DNA of 13,446 nucleotides from DATKPC01 sp035524275 (GCA_035524275.1 DATKPC010000058.1:1-13446); one strand, 5' to 3'. Shown: positions 1 through 9,324, counted from the stretch's first letter. The notes: generated by a model from the sequence alone, not told the origin. Translations and numbers: made by a program.

Positions 1-2
1 TC

Positions 3-104
3 GAAACCGGCGTTCGCCATTACGAACTAAAAATCCTCGAGTCCAAGCAACGCGCCGCCCAGCGCCTCGCCATCGACCTCGGCTATCGCCTCGTCCCCGC
101 TTAA
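3..104 (+). CDS. C-terminal fragment of an unrecognised protein (5' end outside window)
   Basis: An open frame enters from the left edge and ends at TAA 102-104, giving 33 visible residues that end in LGYRLVPA. The stretch is charged and looks helical, with KILESKQRAAQRLA in the middle, and its codons show the G/C third-position bias of the neighbouring real genes. I do not recognise the family from so short a tail. It does not resemble the end of a LacI-type regulator, which might have been expected beside a sugar operon. No start codon or motif is visible. It runs in the same direction as the following operon but is separated from it by 228 bases, so it is probably a separate transcript. 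Chance read-through of non-coding DNA cannot be ruled out. Confidence 0.5.
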   Translation, partial: ETGVRHYELKILESKQRAAQRLAIDLGYRLVPA

Positions 105-332
105 TCCACCCACAAATCAGCTATGGTTCATGGAGAGGGCGTCCGCAGCCACGGCATCCCTTCTCGCGCGCTCGATCCACCGACATACCACGTCGGCCGC
201 TCGCCGGCCCCCGCATCGACGCGGCGCCATTCCCCGGCCCTCGTTGGTTGCAATGCAGCAGCGATTTCCGTTTAGGATCCAGCCCGCAATCCTTCCGCTG
301 TCTTCATCCCTGCACCGCCTATCGGGGCTTCG
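105..332 (+). promoter_or_regulatory. Upstream region of the galactoside operon, with a weak promoter candidate
   Basis: This 228-base gap holds no convincing gene. The best sigma-70-like pair I can see is TTGCAA at 248-253 and TAGGAT at 273-278, but the 19-base spacing is long, so the call is weak. An inverted repeat CCGAC/GTCGG (180-184 and 192-196, 7-base spacer) and a short odd palindrome TGCA-A-TGCA (249-257) could be regulator contacts, but both are short enough to be chance. No regulator gene is in view, so the control of the operon is unknown. A GGGG run at 324-327 is the only ribosome-binding candidate for the first gene. Confidence 0.25.
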
Positions 333-1481
<1,149 letters not shown>

Positions 1482-1496
1482 TCCGGAGGGTTCGCG

Positions 1497-3479
1497 ATGG
1501 AGCTGGGCGTCTGCTACTACCCGGAGCACTGGCCCGCCGAATGGTGGGTCGAGGACGCGCGTCGCATGCGCGAGCTCGGCATTCGGTGGGTCCGGATCGC
1601 GGAGTTCGCCTGGAGCCTGATGGAGCCGGAGCCGGGCCGCTACGACTGGGCGTGGCTCGACAAGGCCATCGATACGCTGCACCGGTCGGGCCTGAAGATC
1701 GTGTTGTGCACGCCGACCGCGACGCCGCCGAAATGGCTCGTCGACGCCGACCCGACCATTCTCGCCGTGGACGAGCAGGGCAGGTCGCGCGGGTTCGGTT
1801 CGCGCCGGCACTACGACTTTTCGTCGCCAGCCTATCGCCGCCACGCGACGCGGATCACGCGCGCGATCGCCGAGCGCTACGGCGAGCATCCGGGCGTCGC
1901 CGCCTGGCAGACGGACAACGAGTATGGCTGTCACCTGACCGTGCTCAGCTACTCCGAGAATGCGCGCCGCGCATTCCGCCCGTGGCTGGCGCGCCGCTAC
2001 GGCACGATCGACGCGCTGAACCGGGCCTGGGGCAACGTGTTCTGGAGCATGGTCTACCGCAGCTTCGACGAGGTCGACCTGCCGATGGGGGCGGTCACCG
2101 AGACGAATCCGTCGCACCGCCTCGACTTCCGCCGCTTCGCGTCCGACGAGGTCGCGGCGTTCAACCGCGAGCAGGTGTCGATCCTGCGCCTGCATTCGCC
2201 GGGGCGACCGGTCGCGCACAATTTCATGGGGTTCTTCACCGAGTTCGACCACCGGACGTTGTCGCGCGACCTGGACATCGCCGCGTGGGACAGCTACCCG
2301 CTCGGGTTCACGCAGAACTTCTTCCTGACGCCGGACGAGAAGCAGAAGTGGGCGCGGTCCGGTCACCCGGATATTCCATCGTTCCACCACGACCTGTACC
2401 GCGGGATGTGCCGCGACGGCCGCTGGTGGGTCATGGAGCAGCAGCCCGGCCCGGTGAACTGGGCGCAGTGGAATCCGGCACCGCACGACGGGATGGTCCG
2501 GCTCTGGACCTGGCAGGCTTTCGCGCATGGGGCCGAGGTGGTCAGCTACTTCCGCTGGCGGCAGGCGCCGTTTGCGCAGGAGCAGATGCACGCCGGGCTC
2601 AACCGGCCCGACCGCAGCCTGGACCAGGGCGGCATCGAGGCGGGCATGGTCGGTGACGAGCTGCAGCAGCTGGCGGCGTCGGCCGCGCTGGCGGGTCCGC
2701 TGAAGCTGCGTCCGTCGGTCGCGCTCGTCTTCGACTACGACGCGGTCTGGATGTCGCAGATCCAGCCGCAGGGCGCCGATTACAACCCGGTCGAGCTCGC
2801 GTTCCGCGTCTACAGCGCGTTGCGTTCGCGCGGCCTGGACGTCGACATCGTGGGGCCCGACGCGCCGCTCGACGGCTATCGGCTGATCGTGATGCCGACC
2901 CAGCCGCACGTCGCGCCGAAGCTCGCTGCAGCGCTGCAGTCGAGCCACGCGCAGCTCGTCTTCGGGCCGCGCTGCGGCTCGAAGACCGAGACGCTGACGA
3001 TCCCCGCGAATCTCGCGCCCGGACCGCTCGCGGCGCTGGCCGGCGTCCGCGTGCGGCGCGTCTCGTCGCTGCCGCCCGGCTGTCGCGAGACCGTCACGAT
3101 GCCCGGCGCAGACCCCGGCAATGCGCAGATCACGCGGTGGTTCGAGGACCTGGATCTGGCCGGCGCCGAGGTGGAGGGAGCGACGTCCGACGGGCGCCCG
3201 GCCATTGCGCGCAACGGGCGCGCGCGCTATGTCGCCGGCTGGCTCGACAACGCCGGATGGCGCGCGGTGCTGACGCGCGCCGCGCGCGACGCCGGCCTGC
3301 AGCCGCACGTGCTGCCCGACGGCATTCGCGTCAGCCGCGCCGGCGATGTCGCGTTCACGTTCAATTTTTCGGATCAGACGGTGGCCTGGCAGCCATCGCC
3401 GGATGCACACCCGCTGGTGGGCGGCGCGAGCCTTCCGCCGCGCGGTGTGGCGATATGGAAGGTGGCCCCTTCCACCTGA
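1497..3479 (+). CDS. Beta-galactosidase, glycoside hydrolase family 42
   Basis: The 660-residue retaining enzyme removes terminal beta-linked galactose from oligosaccharides. The N-terminal TIM barrel (about 1-390) starts with the family pattern GVCYYPEHWP and carries the acid/base in TDNEYG (Asn141-Glu142). The expected nucleophile is Glu314 in WVMEQQPG. Both match Glu141 and Glu312 of the Thermus A4 enzyme in spacing. The middle trimerisation domain (about 395-595) and a short C-terminal beta domain follow. The cysteines that bind zinc in A4-type enzymes are absent; the matching positions hold Asp107, Ser151, Ser153 and Ala156. No signal peptide is present, so it should act in the cytoplasm on imported substrate. 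ATG 1497 follows a strong GGAGGG at 1485-1490 with a 6-base spacing. Within GH42 the natural linkage (lactose, galactan or arabinogalactan fragments) cannot be decided from sequence alone. Confidence 0.95.
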   Translation: MELGVCYYPEHWPAEWWVEDARRMRELGIRWVRIAEFAWSLMEPEPGRYDWAWLDKAIDTLHRSGLKIVLCTPTATPPKWLVDADPTILAVDEQGRSRGFGSRRHYDFSSPAYRRHATRITRAIAERYGEHPGVAAWQTDNEYGCHLTVLSYSENARRAFRPWLARRYGTIDALNRAWGNVFWSMVYRSFDEVDLPMGAVTETNPSHRLDFRRFASDEVAAFNREQVSILRLHSPGRPVAHNFMGFFTEFDHRTLSRDLDIAAWDSYPLGFTQNFFLTPDEKQKWARSGHPDIPSFHHDLYRGMCRDGRWWVMEQQPGPVNWAQWNPAPHDGMVRLWTWQAFAHGAEVVSYFRWRQAPFAQEQMHAGLNRPDRSLDQGGIEAGMVGDELQQLAASAALAGPLKLRPSVALVFDYDAVWMSQIQPQGADYNPVELAFRVYSALRSRGLDVDIVGPDAPLDGYRLIVMPTQPHVAPKLAAALQSSHAQLVFGPRCGSKTETLTIPANLAPGPLAALAGVRVRRVSSLPPGCRETVTMPGADPGNAQITRWFEDLDLAGAEVEGATSDGRPAIARNGRARYVAGWLDNAGWRAVLTRAARDAGLQPHVLPDGIRVSRAGDVAFTFNFSDQTVAWQPSPDAHPLVGGASLPPRGVAIWKVAPST

Positions 3480-3515
3480 GGCGTCCGCGCGACGCCCAAC
3501 CTACGAGGAGACCCC

Positions 3516-4760
3516 ATGAGAATCTCGAGAAAAGCGATTGCCGTCGTCGCGGCCGCCGTCATGGCGACCTGCGCGCTGGCCGCGAAGGCGAGCGAACTCG
3601 TCATCAATACCGACGCGTCGGACCCGGCGCCGAAGGCCGCGTGGCAGGCCATGGCCGACGGCTTCATGGCCGCGAATCCCGGCGTCACGGTGAAGATCAA
3701 CACGTTCGACCACGAGGGCTTCAAGACGTCGATCCGCAACTTCCTGTCGGCCGATCCCCCGGACATCGTGACCTGGTACGCCGGCAACCGGATGGCGCCG
3801 TTCGTCAATGCCGGCCTGTTCGAGGACGTCTCCGACGTCTGGAAGGCGGAGAAACTGGGCGAGAAGCTGAAGTCCGCCGCCGCCTCGATGACGATCAAGG
3901 GCAAGCAGTGGGGCGTGCCCTACACGTATTACCAGTGGGGCATCTACTATCGGAAGGACATCTTCGCGAAGCTCGGCATTCCGGTGCCGACGACGTGGAA
4001 GGACCTCGTGGCCGCCTGCGCGAAGCTGAAGGCCGCGAACATCACGCCGTTCGCGATCGGCACGAAGGCGCTGTGGCCGACGGGCGGCTGGTTCGACTAC
4101 CTCGACCTGCGCGTCAACGGCTACGAATTCCACATGGACCTGACGTCCGGCAAGATCCCGTATACCGACAAGCGGGTCCAGGCGGTCTTCGACCGGTGGG
4201 ACGAGCTGACGAAGCCGGGCTATTTCCTCGCGGACCACGCCAGTTATGACTGGCAGGACGCGATCCCGATGTTCGTCAAGGGCGAAGCCGCGATGTACCT
4301 GATGGGCAACTTCGCGGTCGACCCGATGAAGAAGGGCGGCCTGACCGAAGCGCAGCTCGGCTTCATGCAGTTCCCGAAGATCAACAATGTCCCGATGGCG
4401 GAGGACGCGCCGACCGATACGGCGCACATCCCGGTCAAGGCGAAGAACAAGGCCGATGCCCGCAAGTTCCTCGCCTACATCGCGCGTGCCGACGTGCAGA
4501 CGAAGGTGAACGAGATCCTCGGCCAGCTGCCGGTGAACAAGGATGCCTCGCGCCCGAACGACGTCTACCTGAAGGACGGCTTCACGATGCTGTCGAACGC
4601 CTATGCGCTCGCGCAGTTCTACGACCGCGACGCGCCGGCCGACATGGCCAAGGCCGGGATGGAGGGCTTCCAGCGCTACATGCTGAAGCCGGAAACCCGC
4701 AAGGAGGTCCTCGAGCGCCTGGAGCAGGTCCGCCAGCGCGTCTACAAGGCGCAGCCGTAG
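3516..4760 (+). CDS. Periplasmic sugar-binding protein of ABC transporter (family 1, COG1653-like)
   Basis: The 414-residue protein captures sugar in the periplasm and delivers it to the permease pair. A Sec signal peptide is clear: positive MRISRK, then a hydrophobic stretch at about residues 7-23, with likely cleavage after AKA at residue 25. The cysteine at 19 is not in a good lipobox, so a soluble rather than lipid-anchored form is likely. The mature part shows family-1 features: a WQAMADGFMAANPGV helix and strand near 43-57, PPDIVTWYAGNR near 81-92, and KGEAAMYLMGNF near residues 254-265. ATG 3516 is preceded by GAGGAG at 3505-3510. A stable hairpin directly after the stop separates it from the permease genes, fitting the usual excess of binding protein over permease. 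The ligand is inferred as an oligogalactoside only from the flanking hydrolases. Confidence 0.94.
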   Translation: MRISRKAIAVVAAAVMATCALAAKASELVINTDASDPAPKAAWQAMADGFMAANPGVTVKINTFDHEGFKTSIRNFLSADPPDIVTWYAGNRMAPFVNAGLFEDVSDVWKAEKLGEKLKSAAASMTIKGKQWGVPYTYYQWGIYYRKDIFAKLGIPVPTTWKDLVAACAKLKAANITPFAIGTKALWPTGGWFDYLDLRVNGYEFHMDLTSGKIPYTDKRVQAVFDRWDELTKPGYFLADHASYDWQDAIPMFVKGEAAMYLMGNFAVDPMKKGGLTEAQLGFMQFPKINNVPMAEDAPTDTAHIPVKAKNKADARKFLAYIARADVQTKVNEILGQLPVNKDASRPNDVYLKDGFTMLSNAYALAQFYDRDAPADMAKAGMEGFQRYMLKPETRKEVLERLEQVRQRVYKAQP

Positions 4761-4770
4761 CCGAGCGTCG

Positions 4771-4804
4771 CGCCCCGCTTCCCGAATCACCCGGGAGCGG
4801 GGCG
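4771..4804 (+). terminator. Intercistronic hairpin between binding-protein and permease genes
   Basis: The left arm 4771-4784 pairs with the right arm 4792-4804 over 13 base pairs, with one bulged T at 4780 and a 7-base loop, AATCACC. There is no T-run after it, so it is not a standard intrinsic terminator. It starts 11 bases after the binding-protein stop. Hairpins at this position in binding-protein-dependent transport operons commonly stabilise the upstream mRNA or cause partial termination. That role is an inference here; the stem itself is directly visible. Confidence 0.6.
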
Positions 4805-4842
4805 GCGAACGCGCAAGCGACGATCTCGAGACTCGAGCGCTC

Positions 4843-5757
4843 ATGATCTCGCAACCGACGCCGCACAGCCCCGAATCCTGGTGGCTGCGCCACCAGCGCG
4901 AGCTCGCCCCGTGGCTCTTCCTGGCGCCGGCGGTTGCGATGTTCGTCGTCTATGTCATTGCGCCGATCTTCCAGTCGATGCGCATCAGCCTCTACGACTG
5001 GGACGGGCTCGGCGCGATGAAGTTCATCGGCATCCAGAACTACATCGAGCTCGGCAGCGATCCGGACTTCAAGACCGCGCTGAAGAACAATGTCATCTGG
5101 CTCGTGGGTTTCCTGCTCGCCGTGCCGGCCGGCCTGTTCCTGGCGCTGCTGCTGAACCAAACCGTCTTCGGCATCCGCGCCATCAAGTCGATGTTCTTCT
5201 TCCCGTTCGTGATCTCGCAGGGCGTGATCGGGCTGGTGTTCACCTGGTTCTACAGCCCGAAGGGGCTGCTCGTCGCGCTGATGCACCTTGTCGGGCTTCC
5301 CGGTGTGGCGATCCTCTCCGACGAGAAGCTCGTGACCTACGGCATCGTCGCCGCCGGCCTGTATCCGCAGATCGCCTATTGCATGATCCTGTACCTGACC
5401 GGCCTCAACAACCTGCGGCCGGACCTTATCGAGGCGGCGCGGCTCGAAGGCGCGAAGGGCTGGCCGATGCTCTGGCGCGTCGTGCTGCCGCAACTCCGCC
5501 CGGCGACGTTCATCGCGGTCGTCGTGACGATCATCGGAGCGCTTCGCAGCTTCGACATGATCTCGATCATGACCTCCGGCGGCCCGTACGGCTCCTCGCG
5601 CGTGCTCGCGTACTACATGTACGAGCAGGCGCTGAGCGAATACGGCTACCGGATGGGCTACGGCACGGCGATCGCGACGGTGCTCTTCGCGATCATGCTG
5701 GTCTACATCATCTTCGTGCTCTACCGGATCTACCGGCAAGAGCAGGACACGGACTGA
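4843..5757 (+). CDS. Sugar ABC transporter permease (MalF/UgpA type)
   Basis: This 304-residue inner-membrane protein forms half of the sugar channel. About six hydrophobic segments are visible, near residues 23-45, 83-105, 117-136, 163-186, 221-243 and 273-295. The cytoplasmic EAA loop that contacts the ATPase is EAARLEGAKGW at about 197-207, followed by VLPQLRP. The length and the sequence ahead of the first membrane span fit the short MalF/UgpA group without the extra periplasmic domain of E. coli MalF. ATG 4843 has only a poor ribosome-binding site: GAG at 4835-4837 lies inside the repeated CTCGAG-A-CTCGAG motif at 4825-4837. Lower translation than for the binding protein is therefore plausible. 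Its partner permease starts 13 bases after its stop. Confidence 0.94.
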   Translation: MISQPTPHSPESWWLRHQRELAPWLFLAPAVAMFVVYVIAPIFQSMRISLYDWDGLGAMKFIGIQNYIELGSDPDFKTALKNNVIWLVGFLLAVPAGLFLALLLNQTVFGIRAIKSMFFFPFVISQGVIGLVFTWFYSPKGLLVALMHLVGLPGVAILSDEKLVTYGIVAAGLYPQIAYCMILYLTGLNNLRPDLIEAARLEGAKGWPMLWRVVLPQLRPATFIAVVVTIIGALRSFDMISIMTSGGPYGSSRVLAYYMYEQALSEYGYRMGYGTAIATVLFAIMLVYIIFVLYRIYRQEQDTD

Positions 5758-5770
5758 AAGGGGCCGGACG

Positions 5771-6622
5771 ATGTTCCCGACTCCGATCGAGAAGGCCTCG
5801 CGGCCGGTCCAGGCGCTCTACCGCGTCGGGCTGCCGATCGCGCTGCTCGTCTGGCTGCTGCCGATCATCGCGGTCGCGCTGACGTCGATCCGCGGCTCCG
5901 GCGACATCGCCAACGGGAACTACTGGGGCTGGCCCCACGAGTGGCGCATCGAGCAGAACTACGCCTCGGTCTTCAAGAACACGCCGATCGCGCGCTACAT
6001 CCTGAACAGCTTCCTCGTCACGGTGCCAACCGTGATCGGCGCCGTGGCGCTCAGTTGCCTGTCGGGCTTCGCGCTCGGCATCTACCGCTTCAGGGCGAAC
6101 CTGCTGGTGTTCTTCATGTTCGTCGGCGGCAATTTCGTCCCGTTCCAGATCCTGATGGTTCCGGTGCGCGACCTCAGCCTGCGCATGGGGCTGTACGACA
6201 CGACGCTGGGCCTGGTGTTGTTCCACGTCGCCTTCCAGACCGGCTTCTGCACGTTCTTCATGCGCAACTTCATCCGCGACCTGCCGTTCGAGTTGATCGA
6301 GGCGGCGCGGATCGAAGGCGCGACGGAGTTCGCGATCTTCCGGCGCGTCGTCCTGCCGCTGGTGCGGCCCGCGCTCGCCGCGCTTTCCGTGCTGATCTTC
6401 ACGTTCATCTGGAACGACTACTTCTGGGCCACGGTCCTGATCCAGGGCGATCACGCGATGCCCGTCACCGGCGGCCTGAAGTCGTTGAACGGCCTGTGGA
6501 TTGCACAATGGCATCTCGTCTCGGCCGGCTCGATCGTCGCCGCGCTGCCGCCCGTCGTGATCTTCTTCGTCATGCAGAAGCAGTTCATCGCCGGCCTGAC
6601 GCTCGGCGCGACGAAGGGATGA
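5771..6622 (+). CDS. Sugar ABC transporter permease (MalG/UgpE type)
   Basis: The 283-residue inner-membrane protein is the second half of the channel. Six hydrophobic segments are visible, near residues 19-39, 78-104, 110-132, 145-165, 200-222 and 248-270. The ATPase-contact loop is EAARIEGATEF at about 177-187, followed by VVLPLVRP. The C-terminus ends with FIAGLTLGATKG, a form common in MalG-like permeases. ATG 5771 follows AAAGGGG (5757-5763), which begins at the last base of the previous stop. The last four bases overlap the start of the alpha-galactosidase (ATGA), which implies translational coupling of import and hydrolysis. Confidence 0.94.
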   Translation: MFPTPIEKASRPVQALYRVGLPIALLVWLLPIIAVALTSIRGSGDIANGNYWGWPHEWRIEQNYASVFKNTPIARYILNSFLVTVPTVIGAVALSCLSGFALGIYRFRANLLVFFMFVGGNFVPFQILMVPVRDLSLRMGLYDTTLGLVLFHVAFQTGFCTFFMRNFIRDLPFELIEAARIEGATEFAIFRRVVLPLVRPALAALSVLIFTFIWNDYFWATVLIQGDHAMPVTGGLKSLNGLWIAQWHLVSAGSIVAALPPVVIFFVMQKQFIAGLTLGATKG

Positions 6623-8883
6623 GCGTCGCGCGCGACGCCGGCGGCGGAGGCATCCAGCCGGCCGAGTACGTCACGCTGCACGGCAGGGCCTCGAGCCTCG
6701 TGATCGAGGTGTCCGGCGCCGAGGCGCCGCTGTGGCGCTACTGGGGTCCACGGCTGCCGGATGCCAGCAGCCCGGGGCCCGGCCTGCGCAGCACGCGACA
6801 CGTGCCGCCGTCGTCGCTCGAATTCGACCAGCCGCTGACGATCTTCCCGACCTTCGGCGCCGGCTGGTTCGGCCGCAGCGCGCTGCACGCGCACCGCGAC
6901 GGCCAGGCGTTCGCGCAGGCCTTTGGCCAATGCGACCAGTTGCCGGGTGAACCGCGCCGCGCGACCTTCCGGCTGCTGGACGACGTGGCGCGCTTGTCCG
7001 TGACGGTCGACATCGCGCTGGACGACCACGACGTGCTCACGATGAGCACGGTGCTGCGCAACGAAGGCGACGCGGTGCTCGACGTCGGCTGGCTCGCGGC
7101 CGGCGTCCTGCCGCTGCCGGGCGCGTGCGACACGGTGCATTCGTTCTACGGGCAATGGTCCGCCGAATTCCAGCCGCAGGCCGAGCCGCTGACGCGGAGC
7201 ACCTGGGAGCGGCAGAACCGTCGCGGCCGGACCTCGCACGACACGTTTCCGGGCGCGAGCGTGACGACGCCCGGCGCGACGTTCGACACGGGCCTGGTCT
7301 ATGGCGCCCACCTCGGCTGGTCCGGCAACCACGAGCAGTTCATCGAGTGGCTGCACGACGGCGGCTACCAGTGGCAGTTCGGCGAATGGCTGGCCCCCGG
7401 CGAAGCGCGGCTGGCGCCCGGCGAGACGCTGGCTTCGCCGCCGCTTCACGCCAGTTGCTCCGTGGAGGGGCGCAACGGTCTGGCCCGCAACTTCCACGCG
7501 GCGCTTCGGCGTCTGTTGCCGTGGCCCGGCGGCACGATGCGCCCGCGACCGGTGCACCTGAACACCTGGGAAGCGGTCTATTTCGACCACCGCCTGGACG
7601 ACTTGACGGACCTCGCGGATGCGGCCGCCGCGATCGGCGTCGAGCGCTTCGTCCTTGACGATGGCTGGTTCCATGGCCGCCACCACGATCGCGCGGCGCT
7701 CGGCGACTGGTGGCCGGACGAGGGCAAGTATCCGCACGGGCTGGCGCCGCTCGCGGATCACGTCCGGGCGCGCGGGATGGAGTTCGGGCTCTGGGTCGAG
7801 CCTGAAATGGTCAACCCCGACAGCGACCTGTTCCGTGCGCACCCGGACTGGGCACTCCAGATCGCGGGCAGGCCGCTGCTGACGGGCCGCAACCAGCTCG
7901 TGCTGGACATCTCGAGGCCGGAAGTCGCGCAGTACCTGTTCGACTGCCTCGACGCGTTGCTGCGCGCCACCTCGATCGCGTACCTGAAGTGGGACATGAA
8001 CCGCGACCTGACGACGGCCGGCGTCGGTTCCGGAGCGGCGGGCTATCGCAAGCAGGTCCTGGCGCTCTACGCGCTGATCGACCGCGTCCGCGCCGCGCAT
8101 CCGGCGGTGGAGATCGAAAGCTGCTCGTCCGGCGGCGCGCGGATCGACTTCGGCGTGCTGCGGCACACGCATCGAGTCTGGACCAGCGACTGCAACGACG
8201 CGCTGTCGCGCGTGGCGATCCAGCGCGGCGCGCTGCAGTTCATCAGCCCCGAAGTGATGGGCGCGCACGTCGGCCCGGCGCCGGCCCACACGACCGGTCG
8301 CAGCCAGCCGCTGGCCTTTCGCGCGGCGGTCGCGTTGCCCGGCCATCTGGGCGTCGAAGCCGACGTCCGGCGCCTGGACGAGAGCGAGCGCGCCGAGCTG
8401 GCGGCATGGATCGCGCTGTACAAGTCGCTCCGCGATCGCCTACACGGCGGCCGCGTCTGGCAGGGCGAGGCGGGCGATTCGATCGTCTGGCAGGCGCACG
8501 GCGAAGCGCACGGCGAAGCGCGCGGCGAGGCGCGCGGCGAGGCGCGCGTCGAACCCTCGGCCAGCGTGTCGGATCCGGCCGCCGGGCCGGCCGACGAGGT
8601 GCTGCTGTTCGTCTATCGGCTGCAGCCGCCGACATTCCGGTATCCGCCGGCGATCCGCCTGCCGATGCTCCGGCGCGACTGCGCCTATCGCGTCGAGCGG
8701 CTCGATCCGCTCCCGCCTGCCGCCGATACCGGAATTCATCGTCCGAACACGACGCCGCTGGATGATGCATTGCGCGACGGCGGCGCGACGTTGGACGGCG
8801 CCTGGCTGGCTGCCGCCGGCCTGCCGCTACCCAGAATGCCCGCCGAATCCGCCATCATCCTGCGCCTCAACGCGCAGCCCTGA
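6619..8883 (+). CDS. Alpha-galactosidase, glycoside hydrolase family 36
   Basis: The 754-residue retaining hydrolase removes terminal alpha-linked galactose, as in raffinose, melibiose or galactomannan fragments. The N-terminal beta-supersandwich (about 15-300) leads into the TIM barrel, which begins near HLNTWEA (313-319). Family motifs are VLDDGW (345-350), WVEPEMVNPDSDLF (392-405) and KWDMNRD with the expected nucleophile Asp459. The acid/base lies in WTSDCND (521-527), Asp524 or Asp527 by spacing. SCSSGGARIDFG (501-512) is the substrate-pocket loop. A C-terminal beta domain follows about residue 615 and contains a four-unit HGEA/RGEA repeat (626-642). No signal peptide is present. ATG 6619 overlaps the previous stop by four bases. 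The open frame extends further upstream, but only as a shadow inside the permease gene. The preceding GAAGGG is too close for an ideal ribosome-binding site, so translational coupling is likely. Confidence 0.95.
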   Translation: MSVARDAGGGGIQPAEYVTLHGRASSLVIEVSGAEAPLWRYWGPRLPDASSPGPGLRSTRHVPPSSLEFDQPLTIFPTFGAGWFGRSALHAHRDGQAFAQAFGQCDQLPGEPRRATFRLLDDVARLSVTVDIALDDHDVLTMSTVLRNEGDAVLDVGWLAAGVLPLPGACDTVHSFYGQWSAEFQPQAEPLTRSTWERQNRRGRTSHDTFPGASVTTPGATFDTGLVYGAHLGWSGNHEQFIEWLHDGGYQWQFGEWLAPGEARLAPGETLASPPLHASCSVEGRNGLARNFHAALRRLLPWPGGTMRPRPVHLNTWEAVYFDHRLDDLTDLADAAAAIGVERFVLDDGWFHGRHHDRAALGDWWPDEGKYPHGLAPLADHVRARGMEFGLWVEPEMVNPDSDLFRAHPDWALQIAGRPLLTGRNQLVLDISRPEVAQYLFDCLDALLRATSIAYLKWDMNRDLTTAGVGSGAAGYRKQVLALYALIDRVRAAHPAVEIESCSSGGARIDFGVLRHTHRVWTSDCNDALSRVAIQRGALQFISPEVMGAHVGPAPAHTTGRSQPLAFRAAVALPGHLGVEADVRRLDESERAELAAWIALYKSLRDRLHGGRVWQGEAGDSIVWQAHGEAHGEARGEARGEARVEPSASVSDPAAGPADEVLLFVYRLQPPTFRYPPAIRLPMLRRDCAYRVERLDPLPPAADTGIHRPNTTPLDDALRDGGATLDGAWLAAAGLPLPRMPAESAIILRLNAQP
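8494..8547 (+). repeat. Four-copy 12-bp in-frame tandem repeat inside the alpha-galactosidase gene
   Basis: Units at 8494-8505, 8506-8517, 8518-8529 and 8530-8541 follow the pattern GCG-CAC/CGC-GGC-GAA/GAG, and a half unit ends at 8547. The first two copies are identical to each other, and so are the last two. Each unit adds four residues (A-H/R-G-E), so copy-number changes keep the frame. The repeat lies in a loop of the C-terminal beta domain, away from the catalytic barrel. Confidence 0.9.
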
Positions 8884-8897
8884 ACAGGAACCGCCCC

Positions 8898-9275
8898 ATG
8901 CCCCGCACCGTGCTTCCGGAATTACAACTGCACCCCGCCATCCGCGACCGTGTTGCCGATTACCAGCGCGGGATCCTCGACGAAGTGCAGTCCGCCGTCG
9001 CCACGAACGACCTCGTCGTCGTGGGGATGCGGCAGAATCCGTTCCCGCGCAAGGCGCGCAAGCTGCTCGACCAGGCGAACGTGAAGTACACGTATCTGGA
9101 ATACGGCAGCTATTTCAGCGACTGGCGCCGCCGGCTCGCGCTGAAGATGTGGACCGGGTGGCCGACGTTGCCGATGGTCTTCGCGAAGGGAACGCTGATC
9201 GGTGGCGCCGAGGACCTGCAGAAGCTTCTGGCCAGCGGCGAGCTGGCCAAGCTGCTCGCCGCGCCACGCGCCTGA
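8898..9275 (+). CDS. Glutaredoxin-fold protein lacking any cysteine
   Basis: The 125-residue protein has the glutaredoxin/Grx4-like layout: an N-terminal helix extension (1-35), strand DLVVVGM (38-44), an active-site loop, a helix, then GWPTLPMVF (86-94) and KGTLIGGAEDL (96-106). The last two correspond to the TVPxVF and IGGxDD motifs that bind glutathione. The redox loop reads QNPFPRKA where family members have CGFS or CPYC, and there is no cysteine anywhere in the chain. Thiol-disulfide exchange and ordinary cluster ligation through its own thiol are therefore not possible. From memory, similar proteins with NPFPR-type loops occur in other proteobacteria, which would argue against a sequencing error. 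ATG 8898 follows AGGAA (8886-8890). The gene starts 14 bases after the alpha-galactosidase stop and may be co-transcribed. Its function is unknown; glutathione binding or a structural role is a guess. Confidence 0.85.
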   Translation: MPRTVLPELQLHPAIRDRVADYQRGILDEVQSAVATNDLVVVGMRQNPFPRKARKLLDQANVKYTYLEYGSYFSDWRRRLALKMWTGWPTLPMVFAKGTLIGGAEDLQKLLASGELAKLLAAPRA

Positions 9276-9309
9276 TGGACGCGCAGCGCTAAAGGCGACG
9301 CAACGGCCC

Positions 9310-9324
9310 CGCGGCTCAGCCGCG
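9310..9324. terminator. Small GC hairpin between convergent genes
   Basis: CGCGGC (9310-9315) and GCCGCG (9319-9324) form a six-base-pair stem with a three-base loop that is itself the stop codon of the minus-strand iron-sulfur gene. It lies at the meeting point of two convergent genes, where a bidirectional terminator would be expected. It has no T-run on either side, so termination activity is uncertain. Nothing better is visible in 9276-9315. Confidence 0.3.

Noticed and set aside
5941..6618. Upstream extension of the alpha-galactosidase frame
   Set aside because: The extra residues are out-of-frame translation of the permease gene; the ATGA overlap at 6619 is the natural start.
6451..8346. 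A 631-residue minus-strand open frame opposite the alpha-galactosidase
   Set aside because: Same composition artefact, with no motif and no credible start; the plus strand holds a complete GH36 enzyme.
8494..8547. Possible CRISPR or regulatory repeat array
   Set aside because: The units are 12 bp with no spacers and are in frame within a coding sequence.
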